A stretch of DNA of 7,097 nt from Thiomicrorhabdus sp. (GCA_015488565.1 WFNQ01000044.1:1-7097); one strand, 5' to 3'. Positions 1 to 6,922 are shown, counted from the first letter of the stretch. Numbers and translations are program-made. The notes: a model not told the origin generated them from the sequence alone.

Positions 1-61
1 AGAATAAGCGTGTTGCATCCAAAAAGCGTCTATTTCAGAGGAGGTTAACCCAGAGGGGGGG

Positions 62-187
62 CAAGGTGAATTGAGTTTACTCAAGAGAGAGTGCTCTGGG
101 GTACAAGGTGAATTGAGCTTGCTCAAGAGAGAGTGCTCTGGGGTACAAGGTGAATTGAGCTTGCTCAAGAGAGGGTGCTCTGGGGCA
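62..187. repeat. Tandem array of three 42-bp units with palindromic core
   Basis: Three contiguous 42-bp units (62-103, 104-145, 146-187) differ at only a few bases. Each holds a 14-bp dyad (TTGAGTTTACTCAA at 71-84, TTGAGCTTGCTCAA at 113-126 and 155-168). Each also holds a smaller AGAG-N4-CTCT dyad just after it. Between unit 1 and units 2-3 both arms of the main dyad change together (T-A to C-G), so pairing is kept. Shorter echoes follow: an exact 11-bp match to unit 1 at 214-224 and an 8-bp match at 230-237. A truncated inverted copy lies at 6923-6952. The unit is a multiple of three, so a reading frame stays open through it, but I see no sign of a protein. Function is unknown; an intergenic repeat family is the simplest reading. 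Confidence 0.9.
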
Positions 188-241
188 GAAATTTTTATCT
201 CTTTCATATCCTATTTACTCAAGATCGTATTACTCAAAATG

Positions 242-269
242 AAAAAGGCTTTCAAATGAAAGCCTTTTT
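242..269 (-). terminator. Bidirectional intrinsic terminator after guaA
   Basis: A perfect 12-bp stem (AAAAAGGCTTTC at 242-253, GAAAGCCTTTTT at 258-269) closes a 4-nt loop and has an A-tract on one side and a T-tract on the other. It therefore works as a rho-independent terminator in both directions. It lies 55 bp past the guaA stop codon and most probably ends the guaB-guaA transcript. In the other direction it would stop any transcript coming from the repeat region before it runs antisense into guaA. Confidence 0.88.
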
Positions 270-324
270 AAACCCAAAGGGTTCCGCTAAATTCGTGTTT
301 CTATGTAAGAATTTGGGTTAAACA

Positions 325-1905
325 TTATTCCCACTCAATTGTCGCAGGGGGTTTGCTCGAAATATCGTACGTCACACGAGAAATTCGAGGGATTTCATTA
401 ATAATACGACCCGACACATGCTCTAAAAAATCATACGGTAAGTGCGCCCAACGCGCGGTCATAAAATCAATGGTCTCAACCGCACGTAATGCCACCACAT
501 AATCATAACGACGTGCATCACCTACAACCCCTACCGATTTAATTGGTAGAAAAACGGTAAACGCTTGAGAGGTTTTATCGTATAAATCCCACTTTTCCAG
601 CTCTTCAATATAGATATGGTCGGCTAATCGAAGAATATCGGCATACTCTTTTTTAACTTCACCTAAAATACGTACACCCAGTCCCGGCCCTGGAAAAGGG
701 TGACGGTAGACCATTTTACTCGGCAACCCAAGCGCCACGCCTAGCTTACGCACTTCATCCTTAAACAGTTCACGCAAAGGTTCAATCAAAGACATCTCCA
801 TGTCATCTGGCAAACCACCGACGTTATGGTGCGATTTGATCACTTTGGCTTTACCGGTTTTAGAACCCGCCGATTCAATGACATCCGGATAGATTGTGCC
901 TTGCGCTAACCATTTAACCCCTTTTAACTTTGTCGACTCCGCATCAAATACATCAATAAATTCATGTCCAATAATTTTACGTTTTTTCTCAGGATCAGTT
1001 TCCCCAGCTAAGGCCGCCATAAAGCGATCTTCTACATCCGCACGAATGACTTTAATGCCCATGTTTTCAGCAAACATAGCCATCACTTGATCGCCCTCTT
1101 TGTAACGTAATAAACCATGGTCGACAAACACACAGGTTAATTGATCACCAATGGCTTTATGCAATAACGCGGCCACCACAGAGGAGTCTACACCACCTGA
1201 CAAACCCAGCATGACTTGATCACTGCCCACTTGCTCACGAACTCGTTTAATGCTGTCCTCAATAATATTCTCAGTGGTCCACAGTTTTTCACAACCTGCA
1301 ATGCCGACCACAAAACGTTCCAGCATCCGTAACCCTTGTTTGGTGTGCGTCACTTCTGGGTGAAACTGAATGCCATAAAAATGCTTTTCTTCATTGGCCA
1401 TTCCTGCAACAGGGCAATTTGGCGTACTCGCCATTAAACTGAATCCGTCTGGCAATTGCTCAACACGATCGCCATGCGACATCCACACATCTAGCATACC
1501 GTAGCCTTCTGGCGTGACTTCATCTTCAATATCATTTAAAAACTGAGTATGTCCATGTGCACGTACTTGCGCGTAACCATATTCATGTTCATTGGCACTG
1601 ATCACCTTACCGCCTAACTGCTCCGCCATGGTTTGCATTCCGTAACAAATGCCTAACACTGGCACACCCAGTTCAAACACCACACTTGGTGCAACAGGCG
1701 CATCGTCACCAGTAACGGTTTCAGGCCCGCCCGATAAAATAATCGCTCTTGCACCAAAGTCGGTCACATCTTGTGCGTCAATATCCCAAGGCTCGACCTC
1801 ACAATACACCCCTATTTCACGAATACGGCGGGCAATTAACTGCGTGTATTGAGAACCAAAGTCTAAAATAAGGATTCGATGTTCATGAATATTGGCTTGT
1901 GTCAT
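325..1905 (-). CDS. guaA: GMP synthase (glutamine-hydrolysing)
   Basis: A cytosolic enzyme that turns XMP, ATP and glutamine into GMP, the last step of guanine nucleotide synthesis. The protein has 526 residues, essentially the full family length. Residues 1-205 form the class I glutamine amidotransferase domain, with the nucleophile C87 in GICYGMQ and the partners H182 and E184 in QFHPEVTHT. Residues from about 210 form the ATP pyrophosphatase domain, with the P-loop SGGVDSS at 236-242. The C-terminal dimerisation domain ends in the typical SKPPATIEWE. The ATG at 1903-1905 fits the family N-terminus; the ribosome binding site is weak (GGAA a few bases upstream). It lies 102 bp downstream of guaB on the same strand, with a hairpin between them. 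Function is assigned with near certainty from motifs and full-length similarity. Confidence 0.98.
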   Translation of the reverse strand: MTQANIHEHRILILDFGSQYTQLIARRIREIGVYCEVEPWDIDAQDVTDFGARAIILSGGPETVTGDDAPVAPSVVFELGVPVLGICYGMQTMAEQLGGKVISANEHEYGYAQVRAHGHTQFLNDIEDEVTPEGYGMLDVWMSHGDRVEQLPDGFSLMASTPNCPVAGMANEEKHFYGIQFHPEVTHTKQGLRMLERFVVGIAGCEKLWTTENIIEDSIKRVREQVGSDQVMLGLSGGVDSSVVAALLHKAIGDQLTCVFVDHGLLRYKEGDQVMAMFAENMGIKVIRADVEDRFMAALAGETDPEKKRKIIGHEFIDVFDAESTKLKGVKWLAQGTIYPDVIESAGSKTGKAKVIKSHHNVGGLPDDMEMSLIEPLRELFKDEVRKLGVALGLPSKMVYRHPFPGPGLGVRILGEVKKEYADILRLADHIYIEELEKWDLYDKTSQAFTVFLPIKSVGVVGDARRYDYVVALRAVETIDFMTARWAHLPYDFLEHVSGRIINEIPRISRVTYDISSKPPATIEWE

Positions 1906-1948
1906 AACGGTTCCAAGAATTAAAAATTAGAAAAAACAGAAAATAAAG

Positions 1949-1979
1949 AAGGTTTTTACAACGTATTTGTAAAAACCTT
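1949..1979 (-). terminator. Hairpin with U-rich tail between guaB and guaA
   Basis: A 12-bp perfect stem (AAGGTTTTTACA at 1949-1960, TGTAAAAACCTT at 1968-1979) closes a 7-nt loop. Read on the minus strand it is followed by a T-rich but interrupted tract (TTCTTTATTTTC). It starts about 28 nt past the guaB stop codon and ends 43 nt before the guaA start. Only three G-C pairs support the stem, so it may be a leaky terminator or a processing or stability site rather than a full stop. If it terminates, guaA would be expressed less than guaB or would need its own promoter. Confidence 0.6.
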
Positions 1980-2007
1980 TATGATTTGAAAGTCAAATAA
2001 TGCGTTT

Positions 2008-3468
2008 TTATGTACGATAGTTAGGCGATTCTTTGGTAATCGTCACATCATGCACATGGCTTTCTGCCATTCCAGCAGACGAGATTTTAACAAAAGAAGG
2101 TTTGGTATTCATAGTCATAATATCTTTCGAGCCGGTGTATCCCATGCTGGCACGAACCCCGCCAACCAACTGGTGAATAATCGGAGACAAAGGGCCTTTA
2201 TACGACACGCGTCCCTCAATACCTTCTGGTACCAGCTTATCTTCGGCATTACTGGCTTGAAAGTAGCGATCACTTGACCCTGTCGGCTGAGCCATGGCAC
2301 CTAAAGAACCCATGCCTCGATACGATTTATAGGCACGTCCCTGATAATATTCAATTTCACCCGGAGACTCTTCTGTTCCTGCAAACATGCTGCCAATCAT
2401 ACAAGAAGAAGCACCCGCAACCAATGCCTTTGCCACATCCCCTGAAAAGCGTAAACCGCCATCAGCAATCAAAGGAATACCCGTCCCTTCTAATGCTTTT
2501 GCCACATTAGAAATGGCGGTAATTTGGGGCACTCCCACACCCGCAACAATACGGGTCGTACAAATAGAACCTGGACCGATACCTACTTTAACGCCATCAG
2601 CACCTGCTTTTACCAAATCAAGCGCCGCTTCACCCGTTGCAATGTTACCGCCAATAACTTGCAACTTAGGATAGTTTTGTTTTACCCATGCGACACGATC
2701 CAATACGCCTTGTGAGTGACCGTGTGCGGTATCCACAATAATCACATCCACGCCCGCTTTTACTAAAGCGTCAACACGTTGCTCAGTTTCAGCTCCCGTT
2801 CCAACCGCCGCGCCCACTCGCAAACGACCTTCATCATCTTTGCAAGCGTTGGGGTGATCCGATGATTTCATCATATCTGATACCGTAATCATTCCTCTTA
2901 ACTTAAAGTCATCGCTTACAACCAATACACGCTCAATGCGATGTTCATGCAATAAGTCCAAAACCACTTCGCGTTTTTCTTTCTCTTTTACCGTCACCAG
3001 TTTCTCTTTAGGGGTCATAATTTTAGCCACTGACTGAGACAAATCGGTAACAAAACGAATATCTCGCGTGGTCACAATACCCACCAAATCATCACCATCC
3101 ATCACAGGAGCACTTGAAATACGATTTTGCTTCGTGACCTTAACCACGTCTGCCACCGTATCGGTGATCTGTACCGTAACAGGATCTAAAATCACGCCAT
3201 GCTCATATTTTTTGACTTTACTGACCACATGCGCTTGCTCTTCAACCGTCATATTTTTATGAATAATTCCAATACCCCCCTCCTGCGCCATCGAAATGGC
3301 CAGTCGAGCTTCGGTCACCGTATCCATTGCCGCGGATAAAAATGGAATATTTAAAGTAATCTCTCGTGTTAGCTGTGTTTTTAAAGACACATCTTTAGGC
3401 AACACCGTAGAGTGCGCTGGAACCAATAAAACGTCATCAAACGTTAAAGCATCTTGCAAAATTCTCAT
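2008..3468 (-). CDS. guaB: IMP dehydrogenase
   Basis: Oxidises IMP to XMP with NAD+, the committed step of guanine nucleotide synthesis; the product feeds GuaA encoded next. The protein has 486 residues, close to the 488 of E. coli. It is a TIM barrel interrupted by a pair of CBS domains at about residues 93-205. The catalytic cysteine is C303 in GPGSICTTR. The phosphate-binding LIADGGLR is at 334-340, and the mobile flap carries SDRYFQ with R401 and Y402. The start at 3466-3468 has AAGGT 6 nt upstream and gives the normal N-terminus MRILQDALTFDDVLLVPA. A consensus -10 lies upstream at 3552-3557. Nothing is missing or frameshifted. Identity is secure. Confidence 0.98.
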   Translation of the reverse strand: MRILQDALTFDDVLLVPAHSTVLPKDVSLKTQLTREITLNIPFLSAAMDTVTEARLAISMAQEGGIGIIHKNMTVEEQAHVVSKVKKYEHGVILDPVTVQITDTVADVVKVTKQNRISSAPVMDGDDLVGIVTTRDIRFVTDLSQSVAKIMTPKEKLVTVKEKEKREVVLDLLHEHRIERVLVVSDDFKLRGMITVSDMMKSSDHPNACKDDEGRLRVGAAVGTGAETEQRVDALVKAGVDVIIVDTAHGHSQGVLDRVAWVKQNYPKLQVIGGNIATGEAALDLVKAGADGVKVGIGPGSICTTRIVAGVGVPQITAISNVAKALEGTGIPLIADGGLRFSGDVAKALVAGASSCMIGSMFAGTEESPGEIEYYQGRAYKSYRGMGSLGAMAQPTGSSDRYFQASNAEDKLVPEGIEGRVSYKGPLSPIIHQLVGGVRASMGYTGSKDIMTMNTKPSFVKISSAGMAESHVHDVTITKESPNYRT

Positions 3469-3551
3469 TTTTATACCTTATATAAAGACTTATAGGCTAA
3501 TCAGTTATTTTTTTAAAATAATTCATTACACACTAAAAATTTCATCATTTC

Positions 3552-3580
3552 ATTATATTTCAACACGTTAAGCCAACCAC
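3552..3580 (-). promoter_or_regulatory. Probable guaB promoter
   Basis: On the minus strand a perfect TATAAT -10 lies at 3552-3557. At 17-bp spacing the -35 position is GTGGTT (3575-3580), a weak match; TGGTTG at 16 bp is the alternative. Transcription would start near 3545 and leave a leader of about 77 nt before the guaB start. I saw no clear PurR-type operator. A 7-bp inverted pair (AACACGT at 3562-3568, ACGTGTT at 3605-3611) flanks the -35 region and could be an operator or chance. Confidence 0.5.
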
Positions 3581-3639
3581 GGCCAGCTAACGCACCAAAA
3601 AACAACGTGTTTTCTATTTAATATCGGCTATTATAAAGA

Positions 3640-3666
3640 TTGACAGGACTGGGGTAAACTTAATAA
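3640..3666 (+). promoter_or_regulatory. Probable promoter of the lipoprotein gene
   Basis: A perfect TTGACA -35 is at 3640-3645. The best -10 candidate is TAATAA at 3661-3666, with a short 15-bp spacer; TAACGT at 3664-3669 gives 18 bp. Either would place the start about 50 nt before the lipoprotein start codon. The -35 is convincing, the -10 is not certain. Confidence 0.45.
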
Positions 3667-3723
3667 CGTATACAAGTACACGAAAACTCAAAAAAACATT
3701 TGTTCAACAAGAGGATCTCTCCC

Positions 3724-4053
3724 ATGAAAAAACTTTTAATTAGTGCCGCATTAGTCGCGACCGTCGCTCTATCCGGTTGTTACACAAATCAAAACAAACC
3801 CACCTCTTATTCAGATATTGTGTCACAAGCCAAGTCACTCCATGCTGATGCCAGTAAAACAGGATATGTTTGGAAACAAAAGAAAATGAAACTTAGCTAT
3901 GTTGAAGACTATTTAGCACAGGCCGAAAAAGCGAAAAGTAAAGGCGATGAAGCCAGCGCATTAAAAGCGGCTACTGAGGCACTTAAAATTGCCAAAGCAG
4001 AAATTGCACAACGAGAAGATGCGATTGGCTTAAAAGCCACTTGGGAAAAGTAA
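3724..4053 (+). CDS. Small outer-membrane lipoprotein, SoxXA-binding-protein-like or DUF4398-like
   Basis: The protein has 109 residues. Residues 1-18 are a lipoprotein signal peptide (MKK, hydrophobic core, lipobox LSGC with lipidated C19). Residue 20 is Y and not D, so outer-membrane sorting by the Lol system is expected. The mature part is alanine- and lysine-rich and helical, with TGYVW at 46-50 and then a repeating A..A..A pattern of the type AEKAKSKGDEASALKAATEA. This pattern resembles SoxXA-binding proteins (SAXB/SoxK) of sulfur oxidisers, which help the thiosulfate-oxidising Sox complex. It equally resembles DUF4398 lipoproteins of unknown role. No sox genes are in view. The ATG at 3724 is chosen because it gives a proper signal peptide and has GAGGA at 3711-3715, 8 nt upstream; the upstream in-frame TTG at 3700 would bury the signal. 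The lipoprotein assignment is firm, the Sox link is inference. Confidence 0.85.
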   Translation: MKKLLISAALVATVALSGCYTNQNKPTSYSDIVSQAKSLHADASKTGYVWKQKKMKLSYVEDYLAQAEKAKSKGDEASALKAATEALKIAKAEIAQREDAIGLKATWEK

Positions 4054-4063
4054 TCTAAACAAC

Positions 4064-4100
4064 TTGGGCTCTTAATGTCTAAAGAAAGCCAAGAGCCCAA
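4064..4100. terminator. Shared hairpin between convergent genes
   Basis: A perfect 10-bp stem (TTGGGCTCTT at 4064-4073, AAGAGCCCAA at 4091-4100) closes a 17-nt loop. It lies 10 bp past the lipoprotein stop and 7 bp past the methyltransferase stop on the other strand. The position between convergent genes fits a bidirectional terminator. No good T-tract follows on either side, so it may instead protect 3' ends. Confidence 0.55.
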
Positions 4101-4107
4101 ATTATAA

Positions 4108-4719
4108 CTATCTCTTTCTAAACACAAAGTAACAAAATAACTGTGCATTGCCGCTCGGCGTCTGGTGCTGTTCAACCCGCTCGTCTATTAGCTGAAACTC
4201 GCCCCCTAATTCTTCTTTTATTTTATCTGCATCATACTGCACAATATCCAAACCACTGCATTGCTCTGGTCCGCCGATTGAAAAGACCGCAATCATAATA
4301 TAGCCTCCGGATATAACGGAAGACGCCAATATTTTTTTGTATTTAGCACGATCCTCACTCTGAGTCAGAAAATGAAATACCGCACGATCATGCCAAAAAG
4401 CGACCTTTTTTTTAGGTGAAAACTGGGTAATATCCTCCGCTAACCAATCAACGGATTCAGCTCGCTTTCCTAACCGCTGCTTTGCTACTTCAAGTGCTTG
4501 AGGTGACAAGTCAAGCACGCTAATGTCCTCAAACTCCTCTTGCAACAAACAATCCACTAAGGTCGAAGCGCCACCGCCAACATCAATAATGCCCTGATTT
4601 TTTTGCAATCCTACATCATGAATAATCGCCAATGAAACAGTCGGGACACGTTGATACCAACTCACCTCTTCTGCCGATTTATTTTGATAAACATTTTTCC
4701 AATGCTCTTTTGAATTCAT
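4108..4719 (-). CDS. Class I SAM-dependent methyltransferase
   Basis: A cytosolic methyltransferase with a Rossmann fold; its substrate is unknown. In the 203-residue form the SAM-binding motif I is IIDVGGGAS at 44-52. The acidic residue at the end of strand 2 is D70 (VLDLS), and AEDIT at 94-98 is the next SAM-contact loop. WHDRAVFHFL at 109-118 and GPEQCSGL at 150-157 are landmarks of a widespread bacterial family often annotated only as methyltransferase. The N-terminal KEHWKNVYQ and EVSWYQ are also typical. I choose the ATG at 4717-4719 because a GGA lies just upstream and the family starts near this point; the in-frame ATG at 4732-4734 would add five residues but has no visible ribosome binding site. 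It is the second minus-strand gene after the CbiM-like gene, 76 bp away, with no clear functional link. Confidence 0.88.
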   Translation of the reverse strand: MNSKEHWKNVYQNKSAEEVSWYQRVPTVSLAIIHDVGLQKNQGIIDVGGGASTLVDCLLQEEFEDISVLDLSPQALEVAKQRLGKRAESVDWLAEDITQFSPKKKVAFWHDRAVFHFLTQSEDRAKYKKILASSVISGGYIMIAVFSIGGPEQCSGLDIVQYDADKIKEELGGEFQLIDERVEQHQTPSGNAQLFCYFVFRKR

Positions 4720-4795
4720 ATTTTTTCCATTCATTAAATAAAGTTCAGAATCAAAGCTTATAACAACTTAAGACCTTTGCACGAAAGGATTCAAG

Positions 4796-5461
4796 TTATT
4801 TTTTAATGAAGACGCTTCCATCAAAGGTACTCACCCACTCGGGCTTAAAGATTAACAACCCAGCAATTAAAAAACCATTTAAAAACCCTTCTGGTGTCGA
4901 CATCAACGGAATAAAGGGAATAAATGACTGTTTTAACACCGCCAAAGTATAGGTTTCAGTCACCCATAAAACCCACGCCCCCAGCCCTAAAGAGACCACG
5001 ACACCAACCGCTCCGGCAAAAAAGGCATTAAAAAAGACGTACACAAAAAAGTTCAGTTCTAAATAGGCTTTTGAAAATTTTAATAACGCCATGGTAATTC
5101 CAATCGGAATCAATCCCATTAACAGCGCATTTAACCCAAAAGAGAGCCAACCCAAATCACTTTCAAATGTAACACCTAACAGTGCCAACGACATAGCCAG
5201 CAAGGCAAACTGCCCTCCAAACATTAAGGTCAGCAGTGTCATCATTAAAAAATGAAAGGTCAAGCCGCCTCCCAAACTTGCACTTAACTGCCACAACAAA
5301 AAAACCACAACCGTTGCCGCCAGCAATACATTTTGAGCCCCTCTGTCGCCGTTTATCTTATGCCAAGGTGCATATCTAAATGCCCAAATAAAGCTGAGTA
5401 TAAACGCCAACCAACCACCCACAATAAACGGTAATGTTAAGTTTTCTGCTAATAAATTCAT
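4796..5461 (-). CDS. CbiM-like integral membrane protein (energy-coupling factor permease-like)
   Basis: A 221-residue inner-membrane protein with about six hydrophobic segments (roughly residues 9-29, 43-63, 66-97, 105-127, 137-167 and 191-206). The blocks LGGGLTFHFLMMT (H70) and PEGFLNGFLIAGLLIF resemble the CbiM/NikM superfamily, which forms the substrate-binding membrane subunit of cobalt or nickel uptake systems. The N-terminal MHIPDG-type metal site of true CbiM proteins is absent: this protein begins MNLLAENL. No ATPase or CbiN/CbiQ-like partner gene is next to it, so metal transport is unproven. The ATG at 5459-5461 has AGGAG at 5470-5474, 8 nt upstream. A MITE-like insertion starts 2 bp beyond that site. 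Membrane location is sure, family likely, substrate unknown. Confidence 0.8.
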   Translation of the reverse strand: MNLLAENLTLPFIVGGWLAFILSFIWAFRYAPWHKINGDRGAQNVLLAATVVVFLLWQLSASLGGGLTFHFLMMTLLTLMFGGQFALLAMSLALLGVTFESDLGWLSFGLNALLMGLIPIGITMALLKFSKAYLELNFFVYVFFNAFFAGAVGVVVSLGLGAWVLWVTETYTLAVLKQSFIPFIPLMSTPEGFLNGFLIAGLLIFKPEWVSTFDGSVFIKK

Positions 5462-5476
5462 TCCGTTTTCTCCTAC

Positions 5477-5555
5477 CTAGGAGCCTGTCCGAAAACTAAA
5501 AATCGACTGCAAATCCCATAAACGTTACGCTTCTAGTTCTCGGACAGGCTCCTAG
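5477..5555. mobile_element. MITE-like element with inverted ends, flanked by CTAG
   Basis: The 71-bp body (5481-5551) has 17-bp terminal inverted repeats (GAGCCTGTCCGAAAACT and, inverted, GAGCCTGTCCGAGAACT) that match at 16 of 17 bases. Similarity continues weakly inward to about 21 bp. CTAG lies at both sides (5477-5480 and 5552-5555), as expected for a 4-bp target duplication of IS5-type elements that prefer YTAR sites. It has no coding capacity, so it would depend on a transposase elsewhere. A near-identical left end recurs at 6876-6889. The IS5 connection is inference from the end and target pattern. A plain regulatory palindrome is the alternative, though the second copy argues against it. 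Confidence 0.72.
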
Positions 5556-5608
5556 CGTGTACAATAACCGCCACTCTAATCTAAACCAAATTATAAGCTT
5601 TAACCATT

Positions 5609-6010
5609 ATGACTGGACTAAAAATTATTTTTGCTTTTTTATACGACCTACTGTTGCTTTGTGCTGTCTGGTTTGTCGCCGCCATCCCCTTTATTCTTTG
5701 GCAGGGAGAAGGCTTTGATAAAAAGCCCCTCACCCTACTCGCTTTTCAAATTTATTTAATTGCCATAACCTATATGTATTTAACCCATTTTTGGGTCAAA
5801 GCGGGACAAACCCCCGGATTAAAAACATGGCAACTGCAACTAATTCGAGAAGATGGCTACTTACTTACTCGTTACAATGCCAACCTAAGATTTGTCTTAA
5901 GCGCCCTACTATTTTGGATTGGCTGGGTCGGTTTATTTACCGCTAAAAAACAACTACTGCAAGATATTATTGGCAAAACAAAAATTATTGCTGTTAAAGA
6001 TAACGACTAA
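5609..6010 (+). CDS. RDD-family membrane protein
   Basis: A 133-residue inner-membrane protein with three hydrophobic segments at about residues 5-31, 42-63 and 92-111. It matches the RDD pattern: an N-terminal helix with an Asp (D13 in FLYDLL), the loop GQTPGLKTWQLQLI at 66-79, R94 before the third helix, and a C-terminal Asp in LLQDIIGKT (D119). The usual Arg in the first helix is not seen; only K5 is nearby. The molecular role of RDD proteins is mostly unknown. No clear ribosome binding site is visible before the ATG at 5609. It starts 54 bp past the MITE-like element and is followed after 21 bp by serB, so the two are probably co-transcribed. Family call is good, function open. Confidence 0.85.
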   Translation: MTGLKIIFAFLYDLLLLCAVWFVAAIPFILWQGEGFDKKPLTLLAFQIYLIAITYMYLTHFWVKAGQTPGLKTWQLQLIREDGYLLTRYNANLRFVLSALLFWIGWVGLFTAKKQLLQDIIGKTKIIAVKDND

Positions 6011-6031
6011 TCAGGTGATACGGATACACTC

Positions 6032-6862
6032 ATGACAACCATCCTAATACATAGCAACACGCTAACCAAATCACAACACGAGATGATTCAACAATCTCTG
6101 GCAAAACCCGTTCAAGTTGCGCAGCATTTTCGAGTTACCGTCACTGAGACACCGAGCCAGCAAACACTGACTGAGCTGTCGCAAAAAACCCAGCTTGATA
6201 TCAATCTATTGCCCGAACACTTTAAGCCAGAAGAGATTAAGCTGGTCATTAGCGACATGGACTCAACCCTTATCTCAATCGAATGCGTGGATGAGATTGC
6301 GGATTTTATTCATGTTAAAGCAGAAGTCTCCGCCATTACCGAAGCGGCGATGCGGGGTGAATTGGATTTTGAAGGGTCATTAATTCAACGCGTTAAACTC
6401 TTAACAGGGCTAGACACCGCCGCATTGCAACATGTATTTGAAGAACGTTTAACCTTAAACCCTGGTGCTGAAACCTGGATTCAAGGACTCAAGGACAACG
6501 GCATCTCTTTTGCACTGGTTTCAGGCGGTTTTACATTTTTTACCGAACGTTTAAAAACGCAACTGAACCTAGACTATACCCGTGCCAATACATTAGGTGA
6601 ATTGGATGGAAAGTTAACGGGAAAGGTCGTTGGTGATATTATTGGCGCACAAGCCAAGGCCGATTTTTTGCACGAGCTGTGCCAAACCTTAAACATACAA
6701 CCACATCAAGTCATAGCGGTTGGTGATGGTGCGAATGATTTATTGATGATGAAAGAAGCGGGAATCAGCATCGCTTATCATGCCAAACCAGCGGTACAAA
6801 AAGAGGCCTTAACGGCTTTAAATCACCGTGGACTGGATGCGATTTTGGATTTTTTAGCCTAA
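6032..6862 (+). CDS. serB: Phosphoserine phosphatase
   Basis: Hydrolyses L-3-phosphoserine to serine, the last step of serine synthesis from 3-phosphoglycerate; cytosolic and Mg-dependent. The protein has 276 residues, shorter than the 322 of E. coli. The HAD core is complete: motif I DMDST at 75-79 with nucleophile D75 and acid D77, ECVDE at 84-88 for substrate recognition, motif II SGG at 164-166, the motif III lysine K209, and motif IV GDGAND at 231-236 with D232 and D236. Residues 1-70 are a reduced, ACT-like N-terminal region. The start at 6032 lies 21 bp after the RDD stop codon, with AGGTGA at 6013-6018 (13 nt, long) or GGAT at 6022-6025 as a weak site. No terminator is seen between serB and the downstream IS end. 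Confidence 0.96.
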   Translation: MTTILIHSNTLTKSQHEMIQQSLAKPVQVAQHFRVTVTETPSQQTLTELSQKTQLDINLLPEHFKPEEIKLVISDMDSTLISIECVDEIADFIHVKAEVSAITEAAMRGELDFEGSLIQRVKLLTGLDTAALQHVFEERLTLNPGAETWIQGLKDNGISFALVSGGFTFFTERLKTQLNLDYTRANTLGELDGKLTGKVVGDIIGAQAKADFLHELCQTLNIQPHQVIAVGDGANDLLMMKEAGISIAYHAKPAVQKEALTALNHRGLDAILDFLA

Positions 6863-6875
6863 TTTAAACCATTAG

Positions 6876-6889
6876 CCTAGGAGTCTGTC
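6876..6889. repeat. Solo copy of the MITE-like element end
   Basis: CCTAGGAGTCTGTC matches CCTAGGAGCCTGTC at 5476-5489 in 13 of 14 bases, including the CTAG target. The match stops after this and no partner inverted end is visible before the window ends. It may be the left end of a larger relative whose right end lies beyond the window, or a decayed remnant. It begins 13 bp after the serB stop codon. Confidence 0.5.
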
Positions 6890-6922
6890 ATAACAACGTA
6901 AAGAATAAAGGGGGGGATTTTC

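Larger units (their letters stand above)
1..324. other. Gene-free region downstream of guaA
   Basis: No credible coding region is seen here on either strand. The stretch holds a GGTTAACC palindrome at 43-50, a run of seven G at 55-61, the three-unit tandem repeat at 62-187 with degenerate echoes up to about 237, and the terminator at 242-269. A short dyad, AACCC-AAA-GGGTT, lies at 271-283. Its left part can also pair with TTTGGGTT at 312-319, close to the guaA stop codon. Confidence 0.7.

Noticed and set aside
62..187. CRISPR array
   Set aside because: The units are contiguous, with no variable spacers and no cas genes near.
71..259. Open reading frame across the tandem repeat, with a 14-residue repeating peptide
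   Set aside because: It starts at TTG inside the repeat with no ribosome binding site, runs into the terminator, and stays open only because the 42-bp unit is a multiple of three.
2115..2300. Minus-strand reading frame inside guaB, and several plus-strand frames opposite guaA and guaB
   Set aside because: They lie in other frames of strongly coding, full-length genes and show no family features.
3909..4175. Minus-strand frame overlapping the lipoprotein gene and the end of the methyltransferase gene
   Set aside because: It overlaps two well-supported genes, crosses their shared hairpin and has no recognisable features.
4771..4788. AGACCTTTGCACGA and the small dyad CCTTT-N5-AAAGG upstream of the methyltransferase, reminiscent of an IS5-type end or a weak terminator
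   Set aside because: There is no partner end, no target duplication and no T-tract, so the resemblance is too short to claim.
6032..6241. SerB as an N-terminally truncated gene
   Set aside because: The start is close behind the RDD gene, the HAD core is complete, and short N-terminal regions are normal in many SerB proteins.
6854..6879. Direct repeat TTAGCCTA (6854-6861 and 6872-6879) around the serB stop codon, as a target duplication
   Set aside because: The two copies are only 10 bp apart and enclose nothing element-like; chance or a small local duplication is enough.
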